Shown piece after piece: positions 1 through 8,758 of a stretch of DNA of 28,534 bases (position 1 is its first letter; each line of letters starts with the position of its first letter). Below the pieces are notes generated by a model, which ran no database searches, was not told the DNA's origin, and saw only the letters and a list, made by a program, of their open reading frames with translations. This DNA is from JBLMYQ01 sp050258375 (GTDB taxonomy: Bacteria; Bacillota; Clostridia; Acetivibrionales; UBA4821). The stretch lies in contig JBLMYQ010000047.1 in NCBI GenBank assembly GCA_050258375.1, positions 1-28,534 on the forward strand, read 5' to 3'. A program made the translations under genes and the position numbers.

Positions 1-41
1 AGCTGCCTGGAAAGATAAGTCGTCGCCGGATTTTTATATAT

Positions 42-116
42 TCCTCGATAGCTCAGTGGTGGAGCATTCGGCTGTTAACCGAAGGGTCGCTGGTTCGAGC
101 CCAGCTCGAGGAGCCA
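42..116 (+). tRNA. tRNA-Asn (GTT anticodon)
   Basis: A full cloverleaf can be folded by eye. The acceptor stem TCCTCGA (42-48) pairs with TCGAGGA (106-112). The D stem is GCTC/GAGC (51-54 and 62-65). The anticodon stem TTCGG/CCGAA encloses loop CTGTTAA with anticodon GTT at 74-76, and the T stem GCTGG/CCAGC encloses TTCGAGC. The discriminator is G113 and CCA (114-116) is genome-encoded. It decodes asparagine codons AAC/AAU. No other tRNA is next to it inside the window. Confidence 0.97.
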
Positions 117-149
117 TAAAAATCCTTACTTAACGTGAGGATTTTTTGT
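117..149 (+). terminator. Rho-independent terminator after tRNA-Asn
   Basis: An A-rich inverted repeat (AAAATCCTTAC ... GTGAGGATTTT) encloses a short TTAAC loop and is followed by a T run. It sits directly behind the tRNA CCA end and separates it from the yhbY group. Confidence 0.8.
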
Positions 150-168
150 TGTTTATTAATAAAGAAAA

Positions 169-198
169 TTGTAATATTCAGGTTATAAATGGTATAAT
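169..198 (+). promoter_or_regulatory. Likely sigma-A promoter (extended -10) for yhbY-engB-pgi
   Basis: TATAAT at 193-198 is preceded by TGG, which makes an extended -10. A partial -35, TTGTAA (169-174), lies 18 bp upstream. The yhbY start is about 50 bp downstream of the -10. The same TGGTATAAT string occurs before the first ABC-2 permease and the GerMN gene. Confidence 0.6.
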
Positions 199-250
199 TG
201 TTATGGTTTATGGAGAAGTTGTTACTAATTAGAAATTAAGGAGAATTAAA

Positions 251-538
251 ATGTTAAATAGTAAGCAGAGGGCTTACCTAAGAAGCCTTGCAAACAAAAC
301 AGAACCAATAGTTCATGTTGGCAAAACAGGAGTAAATGAAAATCTTATCAAGCAAATTGATGATGCGTTAGAAGCACGCGAAATAGTAAAGATTACAGTT
401 CTGAATAATTCGTCTGAGGAAGCAAAAGGAATCTCGGATGATATAGCCAATAGTACTAATTCTGAAGTTGTTCAGGTAATTGGTAAGAAGATAACCTTGT
501 ATAGAAAATCCAAAAAAACAGTGATTGTTCTACCTTAA
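251..538 (+). CDS. yhbY: YhbY family RNA-binding protein (CRM domain)
   Basis: Small 95-residue protein made of a single CRM (KH-like) RNA-binding domain. It has the N-terminal KQRAYLRSLA helix and the GKTG version of the conserved GxxG loop at residues 24-27. Family members bind pre-ribosomal particles and are linked to large-subunit assembly. The ATG start is preceded by AAGGAG at a normal distance. The gene is followed 20 bp later by the ribosome-assembly GTPase engB, which fits a ribosome biogenesis pairing. The length is typical for the family. The family assignment is firm; the exact role in Firmicutes is less well defined. Confidence 0.93.
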   Translation: MLNSKQRAYLRSLANKTEPIVHVGKTGVNENLIKQIDDALEAREIVKITVLNNSSEEAKGISDDIANSTNSEVVQVIGKKITLYRKSKKTVIVLP

Positions 539-558
539 ATGTGGAAGGTGATTAGATT

Positions 559-1170
559 TTGAATATAAATAATGCCAAACTTCAAATTTCAGCTGTTGAA
601 AAATCTCAATATCCCGAACTGGGGAAACCGGAATTTGTTTTTATGGGCAAATCCAATGTAGGAAAATCATCTCTTATTAACTATCTTTTAAACAGAAAAA
701 GTATGGCAAGAGTAAGCTCTAAACCTGGCAAAACAAGGGTTATTAATTTTTATAACATTGATGATAAGGCTTATTTTGTAGATCTTCCCGGATATGGCTA
801 TGCAAAGGTTTCTAAAAAAGAGAGAGAATCATGGTCTGAGATGGTTGACAGCTATTTGTATGAACGTAGAGATTTTAGACTTTTCTTGCTGATTATTGAT
901 ATCCGTCATGAACCTGGAGAAATGGACTTGGTGATGATGGAATGGCTCAAAAAATATGCACTTAATTATGCTGTTATAGCTTCAAAAGCAGACCAATTAA
1001 ATTTATCTGAAAGACAACAGCGGATTGAAAGTCTAAAAAATATCTTTAACCTGCCAAAAGAAAAAATGGTTATACCTTTATCAGCAATGAAAAAATTCGG
1101 CAGGGATGAATTGTGGGAGCTAATACGAAAAAAGCTTGATATAGACAGCATAAAGGGTGATATCAAGTAA
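559..1170 (+). CDS. engB: Ribosome biogenesis GTP-binding protein EngB/YsxC
   Basis: 203-residue TrmE-Era-EngA-EngB type GTPase needed for large ribosomal subunit assembly. The G1/P-loop GKSNVGKS is at residues 30-37, the G2 threonine is in KPGKTR (T59), G3 DLPG is at 75-78 and is followed by the family hallmark YGYA, and G4 appears as SKAD near residue 143. The length is normal for EngB. The start is TTG at 559, supported by GAAGGTG about 9 bp upstream; no better ATG exists near the conserved N terminus. The gene is expected to be cotranscribed with yhbY and pgi. Confidence 0.96.
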   Translation: MNINNAKLQISAVEKSQYPELGKPEFVFMGKSNVGKSSLINYLLNRKSMARVSSKPGKTRVINFYNIDDKAYFVDLPGYGYAKVSKKERESWSEMVDSYLYERRDFRLFLLIIDIRHEPGEMDLVMMEWLKKYALNYAVIASKADQLNLSERQQRIESLKNIFNLPKEKMVIPLSAMKKFGRDELWELIRKKLDIDSIKGDIK

Positions 1171-1189
1171 TTTTAAGGAGGCGTTATTA

Positions 1190-2539
1190 TTGGAAAAGGC
1201 AATAAAATTTGATTATTCTAAATGCTTTCCATTTATAAGCAATTATGAAATATCTCTTCTTGAACCAAATATAAGGCTTTCGCATGATATACTTCATAAT
1301 AGAACGGGTGCCGGTAATGAGTATACAGGTTGGCTTGACCTTCCAATAAATTACGACAAACATGAGTTTGAAAGAATAAAGCAAGCAGCAAAGAAAATAC
1401 AACAGAATTCGGAAGTGTTTGTTGTTATCGGGATTGGCGGTTCTTATCTTGGTGCACGAGCAGGTTTGGAAATGCTGGGGCACTCATTTAGCAATCTTCT
1501 ACCAAAGGGAAAGAGAAAATGTCCTGAGATATATTTTGTTGGAAACAATATCAGTTCAACCTATATTTCAGAACTATTAGATGTAATTGAAGGAAAAGAG
1601 TTATCAATTAATGTTATATCCAAATCTGGAACAACTACTGAACCTGCACTGGCGTTCAGAATTTTCAAAAGCTATTTAGAGAATAAATATGGAGAGAAAG
1701 AAGCCAGAAATAGAATTTATGCAACGACTGATAAATCTAAAGGGGCTTTGAAAAAGCTTGCTGAAGAAGAAGGATACCAATCATTTGTAGTTCCTGATGA
1801 CATTGGAGGTAGGTTTTCAGTTCTGACTGCTGTTGGACTGCTTCCATTAGCTGTAGGGGGGCTGGATATTGATGCTATTATGGCAGGAGCGCTAACAGCC
1901 TGCGAAAGCTATAAGGACACAGCATTAGAAAAAAATGAGTGCTACCAGTATGCAGCAGTGAGAAATGCGCTATACCGAAAAGGTAAAACTACTGAAATTA
2001 TGGTAAATTATGAACCCGGGCTTCACTATTTTGCTGAATGGTGGAAGCAGCTTTTTGGAGAAAGCGAAGGCAAAGACCAAAAAGGTATATTCCCTGCTTC
2101 TGTTGAGTTTACAACTGACCTGCATTCGTTGGGGCAATATATTCAGGATGGCTTGAGAAATATATTCGAAACAGTCATAAATATTGAAAAACCAAGAAAG
2201 GATATTGTAATTCAGGAGGATAAGTATGACACGGATGGTTTAAACTATATTGCAGGCAAGCAAATAAGCTATGTCAACCAAAAAGCTTTTGAGGCTACAC
2301 TGTTAGCTCATAATGATGGTGGAGTCCCGAATATGTTGATTACAGTTCCTTATGTAGATGAATATATTTTTGGCAGCATGGTGTACTTTTTTGAAAAAGC
2401 CTGCGGGATTAGTGGATATATACTTGGGGTTAATCCTTTTATTCAACCGGGAGTAGAAGAATACAAGAAAAATATGTTTGCGCTGTTAGGTAAGCCGGGA
2501 TACGAAAAAATGAGAGAAGAACTCGAAAAAAGATTTTAA
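1190..2539 (+). CDS. pgi: Glucose-6-phosphate isomerase
   Basis: Interconverts glucose-6-phosphate and fructose-6-phosphate in cytosolic glycolysis and gluconeogenesis. Recognised from GIGGSYLGARAG, the sugar-binding SKSGTTTEP loop, GGRFSVLTAVGLLPLAVGG (family signature) and the GESEGK catalytic region. An open frame begins at ATG 1157 inside engB, but the strong AAGGAGG (1175-1181) points to TTG 1190, which gives a 449-residue protein with the N terminus MEKAIKFDYSK. This matches the usual length of Firmicutes Pgi. The gene lies 19 bp after engB, probably in the same transcript. Confidence 0.96.
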   Translation: MEKAIKFDYSKCFPFISNYEISLLEPNIRLSHDILHNRTGAGNEYTGWLDLPINYDKHEFERIKQAAKKIQQNSEVFVVIGIGGSYLGARAGLEMLGHSFSNLLPKGKRKCPEIYFVGNNISSTYISELLDVIEGKELSINVISKSGTTTEPALAFRIFKSYLENKYGEKEARNRIYATTDKSKGALKKLAEEEGYQSFVVPDDIGGRFSVLTAVGLLPLAVGGLDIDAIMAGALTACESYKDTALEKNECYQYAAVRNALYRKGKTTEIMVNYEPGLHYFAEWWKQLFGESEGKDQKGIFPASVEFTTDLHSLGQYIQDGLRNIFETVINIEKPRKDIVIQEDKYDTDGLNYIAGKQISYVNQKAFEATLLAHNDGGVPNMLITVPYVDEYIFGSMVYFFEKACGISGYILGVNPFIQPGVEEYKKNMFALLGKPGYEKMREELEKRF

Positions 2540-2629
2540 TTCAAAAATAAAGAAAAAATAAAAGGAATTTTAATGCCTATATAGAAATAAATATCAATAA
2601 AATAAAGAGAAAAACAAGGAGGAAGTATA

Positions 2630-4366
2630 ATGGAAGAAACAGGAGTACAAAATACTCAAGGATTTTCAGGTGGTGAAAGACCAAAGAAAAGGATGCCGGT
2701 TGCAATTGTTATTCTTTTCATATTGGTATTATTATGTGCGGGAGCATTAAGTGTTATCAACTTTTTCCCCGAGGTTATTCCAGCCAAGATGATATATATG
2801 CTGGCCGAAAAACAGAACATTATGCAGATTCAGAAACAGGTTGAGGACTACATGAACGATGGCTTTGTAAAGGATGCATTAAAGGTCTATGATACTCCTT
2901 TCAGCAATAGTAGTGAGCTAACATTCAAATTTAAACCTGAGACATTACAATCTCCTGAAGCAGCACAGCTTAAAGTGATTAATGATATTCTAAGCTCTTC
3001 CAAGCTTACGATAAATCAAAGCTCTGATTATAAGAATGATAAGAATAAAGCTGAGTATATCTTAAACATAAAAGGAAATGATTTAATAAAAGCTGAAATG
3101 TTTATGGATAAAAAGAAACTTGGAATTAAGGTTCCTGCATTCTATGACAAATATATAACTATTGATGGCAATAACATGGAACCTCTTTTTAAGAAATTTG
3201 GACAAGATGTTCAAATGAAAAAGCTTGTAACTCCTTCAGAGATGTTTAATGCTGTAAAATTTGACAGAAAAGAAGTTTATAATCTTATTGATGATTATAG
3301 TAAATATATTATAAAACAGTTAAAGGATAAAAATTTTAAATTTACTAAGGGAGTAAAGCTTTCAACAAGCGAAGGGGATATTACTTGCAATCAGATAGCA
3401 TTAACCCTTACAGCAGCTGAATTTAAAGAGATTGGCATCAAGGTGCTAGAAAAAATGCAAAATGATGATAGATTGCTTAACCTCACAGCAGGAAATGTAA
3501 TAAATGTAATAAAGCTTTATGAAGATGCAGGTTATTTTGGCACTGCAGGAGTTCCAAGTGAGTTTAAGGATATTAATTCGGTTAAGCAAAAAATTAAGGA
3601 AGCAATAGATAGTGCTAAGAAAGATACTACTGTGGAAAACGACAAAACAGAAACAGTAATGACCTTGTTGATAGATAGAAAGTTTAATATACTGGAGAGA
3701 AAATTTGAATTGGTTGATAAAGGTTCAGATTCAAAAGCTACCGGAGTAAATTCTATTAGATTCGGAAGCTTTTCTCAGCCAAAGAGTAAAGGCAAAGAAA
3801 CAATATTTGAAATTAAAGATCCATCAATGAAATCAAGGTTTACTGTTGATGCTGTACAAGCGCCAAGCGCAAAAGGGCAGCCGGTAAAAACAGCAGTTAA
3901 TATTGAGTCTGTTAGCAGTTATACTGGAACAGAGGAAAAGCCTTTTGTATGTAAGATTGATATCACTGATGACAGTATAAAGGATAAGAGCAAGAAGATA
4001 AATGCTAAATTTGAAGCAACCATGCTCTCTTACGGAGCAGCTAAATCAGTAATTAGCGGTACTTTAACAACTGATTCTGTACGTGATTCTGGAGCAGGGA
4101 CAATAAATAATAAGGTTAGCTTTGATGTAACCGGGAAGACTCCGGGAATGTCGGGACAAGGTAATGAACTAGGGATTATTTTAGGGCTTGATTCAAAGAT
4201 GAAACTCGGTGAAGCTGTAAAAATGCCGAGTGTAGATGCATCAAATTCTCTTGAAATAAATACTGCAACAGATGAGCAGCTTCAGCAGGTTGTGATGCAA
4301 ATACAAACAGCAGCACAAAACTTTTATTTACAGAATTTAAAATTATTTGCACCGTCAGGAATGTAA
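2630..4366 (+). CDS. Uncharacterised membrane-anchored extracellular protein
   Basis: I do not recognise a named function. The 578-residue product has a short cytoplasmic N terminus rich in K/R (around PKKRM), one hydrophobic segment at about residues 23-46, and then a long, Lys/Asp/Ser-rich domain that should lie outside the membrane. It has no lipobox cysteine, no cell-wall anchoring motif and almost no cysteine. Its strand-rich sequence resembles large 'DUF' lipoprotein-like proteins of Clostridia, but that is an impression only. A strong AGGAGG lies at 2616-2622 before the ATG, and a terminator follows the stop. It stands between pgi and the ABC-2 permease pair and may be a single-gene unit, although no promoter is obvious in the 90 bp upstream. 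Confidence 0.8.
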   Translation: MEETGVQNTQGFSGGERPKKRMPVAIVILFILVLLCAGALSVINFFPEVIPAKMIYMLAEKQNIMQIQKQVEDYMNDGFVKDALKVYDTPFSNSSELTFKFKPETLQSPEAAQLKVINDILSSSKLTINQSSDYKNDKNKAEYILNIKGNDLIKAEMFMDKKKLGIKVPAFYDKYITIDGNNMEPLFKKFGQDVQMKKLVTPSEMFNAVKFDRKEVYNLIDDYSKYIIKQLKDKNFKFTKGVKLSTSEGDITCNQIALTLTAAEFKEIGIKVLEKMQNDDRLLNLTAGNVINVIKLYEDAGYFGTAGVPSEFKDINSVKQKIKEAIDSAKKDTTVENDKTETVMTLLIDRKFNILERKFELVDKGSDSKATGVNSIRFGSFSQPKSKGKETIFEIKDPSMKSRFTVDAVQAPSAKGQPVKTAVNIESVSSYTGTEEKPFVCKIDITDDSIKDKSKKINAKFEATMLSYGAAKSVISGTLTTDSVRDSGAGTINNKVSFDVTGKTPGMSGQGNELGIILGLDSKMKLGEAVKMPSVDASNSLEINTATDEQLQQVVMQIQTAAQNFYLQNLKLFAPSGM

Positions 4367-4388
4367 AATTGCTTTATTAAATAGAAAT

Positions 4389-4432
4389 AACTCCTTCTTT
4401 CAGCTTTCATTGAAAGAGGGGGTTATTTTTTT
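4389..4432 (+). terminator. Rho-independent terminator
   Basis: Stem AACTCCTTCTTTCA pairs with TGAAAGAGGGGGTT (with two G-U pairs) around an 8-nt loop and is followed by a T run. It ends the transcript of the uncharacterised membrane-anchored protein gene. Confidence 0.88.
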
Positions 4433-4443
4433 ATTAACTAAAA

Positions 4444-4452
4444 TGGTATAAT
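4444..4452 (+). promoter_or_regulatory. Extended -10 promoter for the ABC-2 permease pair
   Basis: TGGTATAAT is a perfect extended -10 element located about 30 bp before the permease ATG and just after a terminator. No good -35 is visible at 16-18 bp, which is tolerated by extended -10 promoters. Confidence 0.5.
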
Positions 4453-4483
4453 CTAAATATCAAATAATATTTAAGGAGATAAA

Positions 4484-5701
4484 ATGCTTCATTTGTTTTT
4501 AAATGATTTGAAAATACTTAAGAGAAGCTGGATTACACTTTTATTGTTTTTAATGTTTTCTATGATTACCAGCTTAATAATAATAAAAGCAATGTCTCCA
4601 ATTTTTGAAAAAAACATATTTATTAAGCCTTTTTCAATTAATGTAGTAGACTATGATAATAGTATTGGTTCAAGAATGGCAATCTCAAGCTTAAATAGTG
4701 AAGGATACATATCACGAGCTGCTGAAGTTACAGTCCTTGATGAAAAGCAGGCAATGAAGCAGCTAAATGAAGGAAAGAGCGCCTGCGTTGTAATTATTCC
4801 GCAGGGATTTTCCCAAAGCCTGTATCTTGGTAATAACAAGCCCGTTAAGGTTTATATAAATGATAATGGTATAACTACCAGATTGGCAGAGGGTTACTTT
4901 AATAATGTGGCAGACCTTGTTACAGCTGCGCAAAGTGGTATCTATACTGTTTATCATATGATGCAGAGAAGTGAAAAGGGAAGCAACGAAGCATTTAATA
5001 CAGCCGAAAAAGCAATACCTAATTTTATTCTGACAGCTATGGGGCGAAAAGACGTGTTTGAAACATTAACTATTTCGAATTTGCCCCAAACCAAGCCCAC
5101 TGAATATTATATCGTTTGTGCAGCTGTTATGTTTCTTATATTTACTGGAATCTTAGGATTAAGGATGATTAATCAAGACCTTGAGAGCAATATAATAAAA
5201 AGAATAATAATTAGCCCTGAAGGTATACTGAAATATATCGTGGAAAAAATTCTAATAATGACTTTGGTAGGATTTGCTGAATTTATTGCAATTATGATAC
5301 CTTTCACGGTGTATTTTAAATCATCGTTTTCCATATTAAATATAAAAGTAATTTTAACTGTATTGGCAATAATCTTGTCTTCAACTTCATTATGCATTTT
5401 AATTTCTGTCCTGTCCAAATCTTCTGAGACAGCGGTTACAGCATCAATAATAACCTTATTTATTATATGTATAGCAGGAGGATGCATTTATCCATCTGCT
5501 ATAATGAGTGATTTTCTAAAAGCCATTTCTGATTATGTTTTTAGTAGCTGGGCATTGGAAGGAATGTTTTGGGCTTTAACTGATGCGCCTCTTATGAGAA
5601 TTGCTCATCTGTGGGGGAATTTATTTGCTTTTGCAGCAATAATGACAATATTCTCGGCGATATTAATTGGAAGGGGTGATTCCAAATTTCTTCACGATTA
5701 A
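4484..5701 (+). CDS. ABC-2 type transporter permease
   Basis: 405-residue membrane protein of the ABC-2 permease (YhgE/Pip-like) type. One hydrophobic segment lies at about residues 15-38. A large extracytoplasmic part follows (containing VVDYDNSIGSRMA, typical of ABC-2 membrane subunits), and then come five C-terminal membrane segments between about residues 205 and 400. AAGGAG precedes the ATG. It is directly coupled to a second permease of the same class, so the two probably form a heterodimeric channel. No ATP-binding subunit is encoded in the window, so the pair must use an ATPase made elsewhere. The substrate cannot be predicted; export of a small molecule, polysaccharide or peptide is usual for the class. 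Confidence 0.85.
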   Translation: MLHLFLNDLKILKRSWITLLLFLMFSMITSLIIIKAMSPIFEKNIFIKPFSINVVDYDNSIGSRMAISSLNSEGYISRAAEVTVLDEKQAMKQLNEGKSACVVIIPQGFSQSLYLGNNKPVKVYINDNGITTRLAEGYFNNVADLVTAAQSGIYTVYHMMQRSEKGSNEAFNTAEKAIPNFILTAMGRKDVFETLTISNLPQTKPTEYYIVCAAVMFLIFTGILGLRMINQDLESNIIKRIIISPEGILKYIVEKILIMTLVGFAEFIAIMIPFTVYFKSSFSILNIKVILTVLAIILSSTSLCILISVLSKSSETAVTASIITLFIICIAGGCIYPSAIMSDFLKAISDYVFSSWALEGMFWALTDAPLMRIAHLWGNLFAFAAIMTIFSAILIGRGDSKFLHD

Positions 5702-6882
5702 TTTTTGAAATTTTCAAAATTAGATTTAAACAAACAATGAAGCTTAAAAATATAATTTTGGCAGTACTTGTTCCTTTTATTATGGCAATTATTCTAGTTA
5801 ATTCAGTAAGCTCGAAACAAGGAATAAAAATTCCTGTAGCTGTTGTTGATGAAGATAAAACAGAATTTTCAAGGTTTATAATTGATGGAGTAAGTAAAAA
5901 TGAAGCGTTAAAGGTAATTTTGACAAGCCGAAAAACAGCAGAGGAAATGGCAGCATATAATAGAATTGAAGCAGGCTTTATTATTTCAAAAGGGTTTGAA
6001 AAAAGAATAAAAAATGAAGAGCTTACCGGTTTAATAAAAATGATAAAAAATCCAAGGTCTATTTCTGCAGAAATGATTGGAGAAAGCTTTGCAAGTTCCA
6101 CAGCAAAGCTAATATGTGCATCTATTGCCTCTAATAAGGTTGTTGAAGAATACTCAAAGCTGTTGGAAGTCAGGCCTGAAGGCAGGGATAAGTTGTGGAA
6201 TGAAGCTTGGAAGCATACAGAGGAACAGTGGAATCAGCCGGAACCAATTATGAAGGTGGATGTTATTAAAATTAATTCCAGGATGCACCAAAAGGCAGGT
6301 ACTGATAGTGAGCAAGCAAGAATACTCATTGGTGTAACCGCGGCTTTTCTAATGTTTTTTCTTTTAATGGGAGCTTGGTGGATATCTGAGGAGGAAAGAA
6401 ACGGTACAATGAATAGGATAAAGGTTTCAATAGTTTCTCCTGCAATGATAATTGCTGGCAACATGTTATTTTTATTTCTTGCAGGCATAATCCAAACATT
6501 ATTATACTTAATACTTTTCAGATTCATTTTGGACATTAGTATACCAATAACAGTTACATTATTTGCTTCATTAGCATGCTATATTTTTGTAATCTCCTCG
6601 ATAGTATTTTTACTTTCGGCGTATTTTACGCCTATGCAGCTGGGAGTATTCATACCTGCTTTTTCTCTTTTTACGGCATTGGCCGGAGGTTGTTTCTGGG
6701 ATGTAACTATTTTTAACAAAACCATTCAATATATTAGCCTGTTTACTCCTCAGGGGTGGTTTATGAAGATTTTTGATTCTCCGCAATTTTCTATGATAAT
6801 TAATCTTTTTTTCTTGTTAATTGGAAGTTTGCTTTTATGGATTTCAAATTTAAGTCTCAAGAAAAAACAAAATATTTTGTAA
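5686..6882 (+). CDS. ABC-2 type transporter permease, second subunit (probable ATT start)
   Basis: Second ABC-2 permease with an N-terminal membrane segment, an extracytoplasmic domain (IPVAVVDEDKTEFSRF) and five more membrane segments at the C terminus. The first ATG is at 5737, but it has no ribosome-binding site. The frame is open upstream to a stop at 5677, and the added residues SSRLIFEIFKIRFKQ look like the cytoplasmic lead helix normal in this family. GGAAGGGGTG (5669-5678) lies 7 bp before the in-frame ATT at 5686, so an ATT start overlapping the upstream gene by 16 bp is my preferred model (398 residues; 381 if ATG 5737 is used). The overlap suggests translational coupling with the first permease. 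Confidence 0.8.
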   Translation: MSSRLIFEIFKIRFKQTMKLKNIILAVLVPFIMAIILVNSVSSKQGIKIPVAVVDEDKTEFSRFIIDGVSKNEALKVILTSRKTAEEMAAYNRIEAGFIISKGFEKRIKNEELTGLIKMIKNPRSISAEMIGESFASSTAKLICASIASNKVVEEYSKLLEVRPEGRDKLWNEAWKHTEEQWNQPEPIMKVDVIKINSRMHQKAGTDSEQARILIGVTAAFLMFFLLMGAWWISEEERNGTMNRIKVSIVSPAMIIAGNMLFLFLAGIIQTLLYLILFRFILDISIPITVTLFASLACYIFVISSIVFLLSAYFTPMQLGVFIPAFSLFTALAGGCFWDVTIFNKTIQYISLFTPQGWFMKIFDSPQFSMIINLFFLLIGSLLLWISNLSLKKKQNIL

Positions 6883-6962
6883 TATTTATTTAATTAAAAA
6901 TTGGAGGAAACAAAGGGGTTCTTGACGAATTATATGGATGCAAGGATAGAAAGGAGCTTCCA

Positions 6963-8612
6963 ATGCGTAAAATTTTAATTTCTTTAACAGCATTTTTTCT
7001 GATTATTCAGATATCTACAATTGCATTTGCATATAATGTTCCGGAAAAAGTCAAAATAGGGCTTTCTTTCGGTTCTTCTGCTGCATCTGTAGTGAAATTA
7101 AGCTCGAAATCAGGATTGATATTTGGTAAAAACACCGCTGGAGGATTTGAAGAGTTTTTTGATATATCTTCAAGCAGTACTGTTATTGTTAGAAAGGACT
7201 CTTATTTTATTAAAAACGGAAGTCAGTTTACCGAAGTAAAATCATCAAACTCTAGCACAGGAGAAAAGATTGGTCCTTATCATATCCAGATAGGTAGCGA
7301 TTATGATTCTTTTGAATCTGTAAATAAAAAAGTCGAAGAAATGAAAAATGATGGTATCATTTCATATCCTGCCTATAATGGAAGCTGGCATGTGTGGTAC
7401 GGAATGTTTAGTGATAAAGACTCAGCTCAACAAAGTATTGACAATCAACTAAAAAAGAATCTTCAAGAAACCCAATACTCTATAATTGAGCCTAATTCTC
7501 AAGGAATTGTTATAAATTCTGAAGATAATATACTGTTGGTATTTGATGGGGATAATAGCAGCTACCTTGGTATCCGACCTAACGGAGCAGATTCTCCTGC
7601 ACTTATAAAAATAAATGATAAACCATACAGAGGAGAATTGGAGTTCAGAAGATACAGCACCAGCGATATGACAATGATAAACATTATAGGTGTGGAAGAA
7701 TATCTTTATGGAGTTGTTGCCAGAGAAATAGGAGCCTCCAGTCCTGCTGAAGCTATAAAGGCTCAAGCTGTGGTCGCAAGGAATTATTCGGCAAATAATA
7801 TTGGTAAAAACTCCAAGTGGGGCTTTGATATGACCAATACCATAAGCGATCAGGCTTACAATGGATATGAATGGGAAAGACCGGCCTCGAATAATGCGGT
7901 TGATCAAACCAGAGGAAAGCTCCTTGTGTATGATGGAAAGCCTGCATCAACCTTTTATTTTTCCACAAGCGGAGGAAGAACCGAGGATGTTAAAAATGTG
8001 TGGAATTCAAATGGCAGCTATCCATATCTGGTTAGTGTAGAAGACAAATATGAGCCTGCGAATGCGTCTAAAGCAAAGTGGGAGATAACGTTAACCCCAG
8101 AGCAGGTAAAGCAGTCACTAAAAGCTATTGGAGTAGATATCGGGGATATACTGGCTGTTCGCCCGACGGAATATGCAGAGTCGGGAAGGGTTATCAAGCT
8201 GAAAATTACTGGTACAAAAAGTGAAAAGGTATTTGAAAGATCAATGTGCAGGACTGCATTAGGTAAGGATGTTTTAAGCCAATGGTACACTGTTTCTACG
8301 GGTGGTTCCAGCGCAGAGCTTTCTGCTGTAAGTGGTCAGGGAGATATTACTAAAGTACAGGCAGATGGCTTGAAAGTGAAAACGGCAAGTGGAGTTTCAA
8401 CAGTAAATTCAGAGATTTATATTAAAAGTGCAGAGGGAACTCAGAAGGCTGCTTCGGGTACTGTATCAGCTTCAGGTGGTTTTAAAATTACGGGAAGAGG
8501 ATGGGGACATGGAGTAGGCATGAGTCAGGTTGGAGCAATTGGAATGGCAAACGCAGGCTTTGATTATGAACAGATTTTAGAATGGTATTTTAAAGGTACT
8601 ACTGTAGAATAA
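6963..8612 (+). CDS. SpoIID/LytB domain protein with SPOR-like region
   Basis: 549-residue exported protein. Signal peptide at about residues 1-24 (ending IAFAYN). A SPOR-like segment at about 105-170 (GPYHIQIGSDYDSFESV ... WHVWYGMFSD) is likely to bind denuded glycan. The SpoIID domain runs from about 225 onwards with EYLYGVVAREIG, where E255 is the candidate catalytic glutamate of the lytic transglycosylase, and AIKAQAVVARNYS. The family's C-terminal GRGWGHGVGMSQVGA is near residue 515. SpoIID cuts glycan strands during forespore engulfment. This protein is clearly longer than the usual sporulation SpoIID of about 340 residues, so it may be a paralog acting in wall remodelling or germination rather than the canonical protein. 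AAGGAG lies just before the ATG and a terminator follows. Confidence 0.88.
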   Translation: MRKILISLTAFFLIIQISTIAFAYNVPEKVKIGLSFGSSAASVVKLSSKSGLIFGKNTAGGFEEFFDISSSSTVIVRKDSYFIKNGSQFTEVKSSNSSTGEKIGPYHIQIGSDYDSFESVNKKVEEMKNDGIISYPAYNGSWHVWYGMFSDKDSAQQSIDNQLKKNLQETQYSIIEPNSQGIVINSEDNILLVFDGDNSSYLGIRPNGADSPALIKINDKPYRGELEFRRYSTSDMTMINIIGVEEYLYGVVAREIGASSPAEAIKAQAVVARNYSANNIGKNSKWGFDMTNTISDQAYNGYEWERPASNNAVDQTRGKLLVYDGKPASTFYFSTSGGRTEDVKNVWNSNGSYPYLVSVEDKYEPANASKAKWEITLTPEQVKQSLKAIGVDIGDILAVRPTEYAESGRVIKLKITGTKSEKVFERSMCRTALGKDVLSQWYTVSTGGSSAELSAVSGQGDITKVQADGLKVKTASGVSTVNSEIYIKSAEGTQKAASGTVSASGGFKITGRGWGHGVGMSQVGAIGMANAGFDYEQILEWYFKGTTVE

Positions 8613-8624
8613 ATGATAGAAAAC

Positions 8625-8661
8625 AAAAATATAAAGTGTTCATGCACTTTATATTTTTGTT
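8625..8661 (+). terminator. Strong Rho-independent terminator after spoIID-like gene
   Basis: A perfect 14-bp stem (AAAAATATAAAGTG with CACTTTATATTTTT) around a 6-nt loop ends in a T run. The A run on the other side could also let it work from the opposite strand. Confidence 0.9.
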
Positions 8662-8758
8662 TCTTGGCATTCTTATGTAAACTTAAACAGGAAAAAATGT
8701 TCTAAAAAAATTTTAATTATTTACATAACATATTTTTAAATATGAAAAAAGTTACATG

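Noticed and set aside
1..41. Tail of an upstream gene before tRNA-Asn
   Set aside because: One frame stops at position 18, but 41 bases are too few to assign a product or even to tell coding from spacer sequence.
5592..6101. 169-codon minus-strand open frame across the permease junction
   Set aside because: It is antisense to two conserved permease genes with hydrophobic composition explained by the complementary codons.
6922..6978. Short open frame starting TTG upstream of and overlapping the spoIID-like start, preceded by AAAGGGG
   Set aside because: It would encode only 18 residues with no recognisable character. I could not decide between a leader peptide and chance, and TTGACG there could equally be a -35 with a poor -10.
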